From contig CM075862.1 in NCBI GenBank assembly GCA_037975125.1, forward strand, positions 45,534,277-45,598,276: DNA of 64,000 nt, given 5' to 3'. Below, piece by piece: positions 57,683-64,000 of this stretch (positions are counted from its first letter, which is position 1; the number at the start of each line of letters is the position of its first letter). The position numbers were made by a program, and so were the translations under genes. The notes beneath the pieces were generated by a model. That model was not told the DNA's origin, searched no databases, and worked only from the letters and a program-made list of their open reading frames with translations. The DNA comes from Latrodectus hesperus (Eukaryota > Arthropoda > Arachnida > Araneae > Theridiidae).

Positions 57683-57988
57683 ACCGAAGGCTGTGTGGTT
57701 AGTTAGAGTTCCCGAATCCAGAGCTGTGGGTCCCGGGTTCGAATCTATGTCCGGATATGAATGTTACTTTCTTTCTCTGTTCTCTCTGTGTTTCTCTATC
57801 CTTTCTTCTGTGATGATTTATGAATTTGACCCACCCTATAAACGGGTTTGTGTTGGTATGGCGCGGGCAACGCTACTCGCCTCCGTGACTTGGCTGACAG
57901 GTGCCCGCTGGGTAAAGACAAATGGCAGTTTATGGCCTTGTTGTGGCCTACGTTTCGTTATCCAAGTTTACCCACCATTGGAAAAAAA
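57683..57988 (+). mobile_element. tRNA-derived SINE, group C, near full length
   Basis: A box GCTGTGTGGTTAGTTAGAG, B box CCCGGGTTCGAATCTATG, then a pyrimidine-rich TTTCTTTCTCTGTTCTCTC, CACCCTATAAACGGGT, and a GC-rich 3' half ending in a short A run (GGAAAAAAA). The B box, pyrimidine run and CCCTATAAACGGGT appear in the same order at 11830-12073. The 121-codon frame across it is incidental. Confidence 0.85.
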
Positions 57989-58020
57989 TTAACACATACT
58001 GATCACTTAATTATTTGATA

Positions 58021-58022
<2 letters not shown>

Positions 58023-58083
<61 letters not shown>
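58023..58083. repeat. (AT)n microsatellite
   Basis: About 61 bp of pure AT, close to the 3' end of the SINE at 57683-57988. Confidence 0.98.
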
Positions 58084-62690
<4,607 letters not shown>

Positions 62691-62699
62691 GTTCTTTCG

Positions 62700-63690
62700 G
62701 GAAATTTGGCTAGAAAAGAAATCACCAGGATGCCTTCACACTTTGAAGAAGGATCGGAAATCGGTAAGAAGTGTGCTGCTTAAGCACTAGTGAAGCATCA
62801 TAATGAAAATCCTTCCGAATTATGGATATAACTGTTAGAAAGATTAGTGAGGACCACCACAAGGTAATTGCAGAAGTGCATGACAGATATTTCGTCCTTC
62901 AAGCAAAAATTGTCCAAAACTAGTCAGCAATCACTCTTGCTCAGCAACTGTGTAAACAACACGGGATGACTGCGTCCAAATATCTTCTCAAAAGTAGCAT
63001 ATTTACCCATTTTCCTTAACAAACATAATTTTGAAAGCTAACCAACAGCGCCTCAGTTAACAGTTGTGCTAGAAGTACAAAAACTTTACTTCACATCAAT
63101 GGAGTAGTATCCTCTTTAAGCATAAAAGTAGTTTCAGTGCTACAAAGGATTCACAATGTCAGTTGATTTCAAGAGAGATCGGGACATAGTTTCGTTTCAG
63201 TAACATTACTTAAACAGAACGCTACGGTGGCCCTGGAGTTTTGTCTGGGGAAGCATTATGCAGAACATGCTGACTCAGTTCCAAGTTTGAGACAGAATCT
63301 CTTTAGCCTGATATCTTTATTATAAAGAGGTAATCCTTCCTTATGTGCGTCTGTTATCAGGTTCCCTTGGAACAGGCAACGTTTTTGTGGATGACGATAT
63401 ATGGACAAACCAGAATCCTACCGTTCAGCAGTGACTGAAAAGGAAAGATATCACTGAAAGGGATTGGTGATCAACGTAGTACTCTGATTTAAATACAATA
63501 GAACACTTTTGGGATGCTTTGGGAAGATGTCTTGCAGCATGATTGCATCCTCCTACAATAACAGAACAATTAAAGCATGCTGGTTAAGGAATGGAATTTC
63601 TTACCTCAAGAATTGTTAGACAACCTGGTGTTGAGCCTGTAGAAACATTGTGAAACAACATTGTAATAAACGAAGGGCGTATCCTATACT
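62700..63690 (+). pseudogene. Tc1-like transposase, heavily mutated
   Basis: The C-terminal half is unmistakable despite stops: GSLGTGNVFVDDD (second catalytic Asp), then SDLNTIEHFWDALGRCLAA (catalytic Glu in the 'LNPIEHxWD' motif), LHPPTITEQLKHA, and after a frameshift EWNFLPQELLDNLVLSL. Upstream, WPWSFVWG stands for the usual 'VMVWG' block, and the N-terminal DNA-binding region is only faint (for example ISEDHHKVIAEVHDRYFV). Many stops and frame changes make it long dead. Terminal inverted repeats were not found, so element ends are unknown. Confidence 0.85.
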
Positions 63691-64000
63691 AAGAAATATC
63701 TGCTAGATTTTCTTCCTTTGGACAGACAATAATTTGTAACAATAGTAAAAGTTCAATAAAACCATTCTGTTTGCCTTGTATTTATTCTTGGACAACTATG
63801 CTTTCGTCATCCCTTAAGTACGAATGCTGTCTCTTATTTCTGAATTTCATGTTCCTCATGTTGAATTATGGTGAAAAAAACACGTTTAGAAGCTTTATTT
63901 TATTTCATCTGTTATAAGTGAGTAATAAAATAAAATAAATATAGAAACTACAATGAAGATAATCCTTCACATTCATTATTTAATTTAAAAAAGTTAAAAA
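63691..64000. other. Non-coding flank of the Tc1 remnant
   Basis: May hold the 3' end of the Tc1 element, but no inverted repeat partner was found. Confidence 0.4.

Noticed and set aside
57627..57992. 121-codon plus-strand frame
   Set aside because: It runs through a tRNA-derived SINE with A and B boxes, so it is incidental.

Overview
The window reads as AT-rich intergenic or intronic nuclear DNA from an arthropod. The mix of elements (tRNA-derived SINEs, mariner/Tc1/piggyBac remnants, I/R1-type LINE pieces, many long AT and CA microsatellites) fits an arachnid, probably a spider. That assignment is inference from element style only. There is no bacterial gene organisation, operon, CRISPR array or rRNA, and almost every long open frame is an artefact of microsatellites or of transposon remnants.

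The only convincing host coding feature is at 13541-13929 (+). A pyrimidine tract ending in AG is followed by a GC-richer exon carrying a clean signal peptide from an ATG at 13851, and the exon ends at a consensus phase-1 donor (CAAG|GTAAGA). This looks like the leader exon of a secreted or cell-surface protein. No further exon could be recognised downstream, so most of the remaining 50 kb may be its first coding intron. Two weaker coding candidates are a decayed open frame at 559-1119 (-), one frame with two internal TGA stops, and a short signal-peptide-like frame at 5054-5194 (-).

The rest is a layered transposon landscape. DNA elements: a DD34D mariner deletion derivative (3790-4686); a TA-flanked long-TIR element (6751-7560) and a second one (38635-39246), both carrying transposase scraps; a two-copy MITE family with 8-9 bp target duplications (17766-18018 and 30018-30414); a complete-ended but frameshifted piggyBac (35797-38250) flanked by TTAA; a 221-bp near-palindromic MITE (48883-49103); and a ruined Tc1-like transposase (about 62700-63690). 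LINE remnants of the RNase H-bearing I/R1 type lie at 39358-40260 (-) and 44883-45736 (+). At least four tRNA-derived SINE groups (called A, B, C and D here) account for about a dozen insertions, several with perfect target-site duplications. One SINE is nested in a MITE, and another lies in an insertion that splits a tandem array.

Tandem DNA includes about 14 (AT)n tracts (longest about 294 bp at 59255-59548), three long (AC)n tracts, and a strongly diverged tandem array at 26904-28215 whose roughly 115-bp monomers alternate between two types. Stretches not listed as elements are plain AT-rich DNA with no supportable feature. Family names rest on reading translated motifs by eye; no database search was possible.
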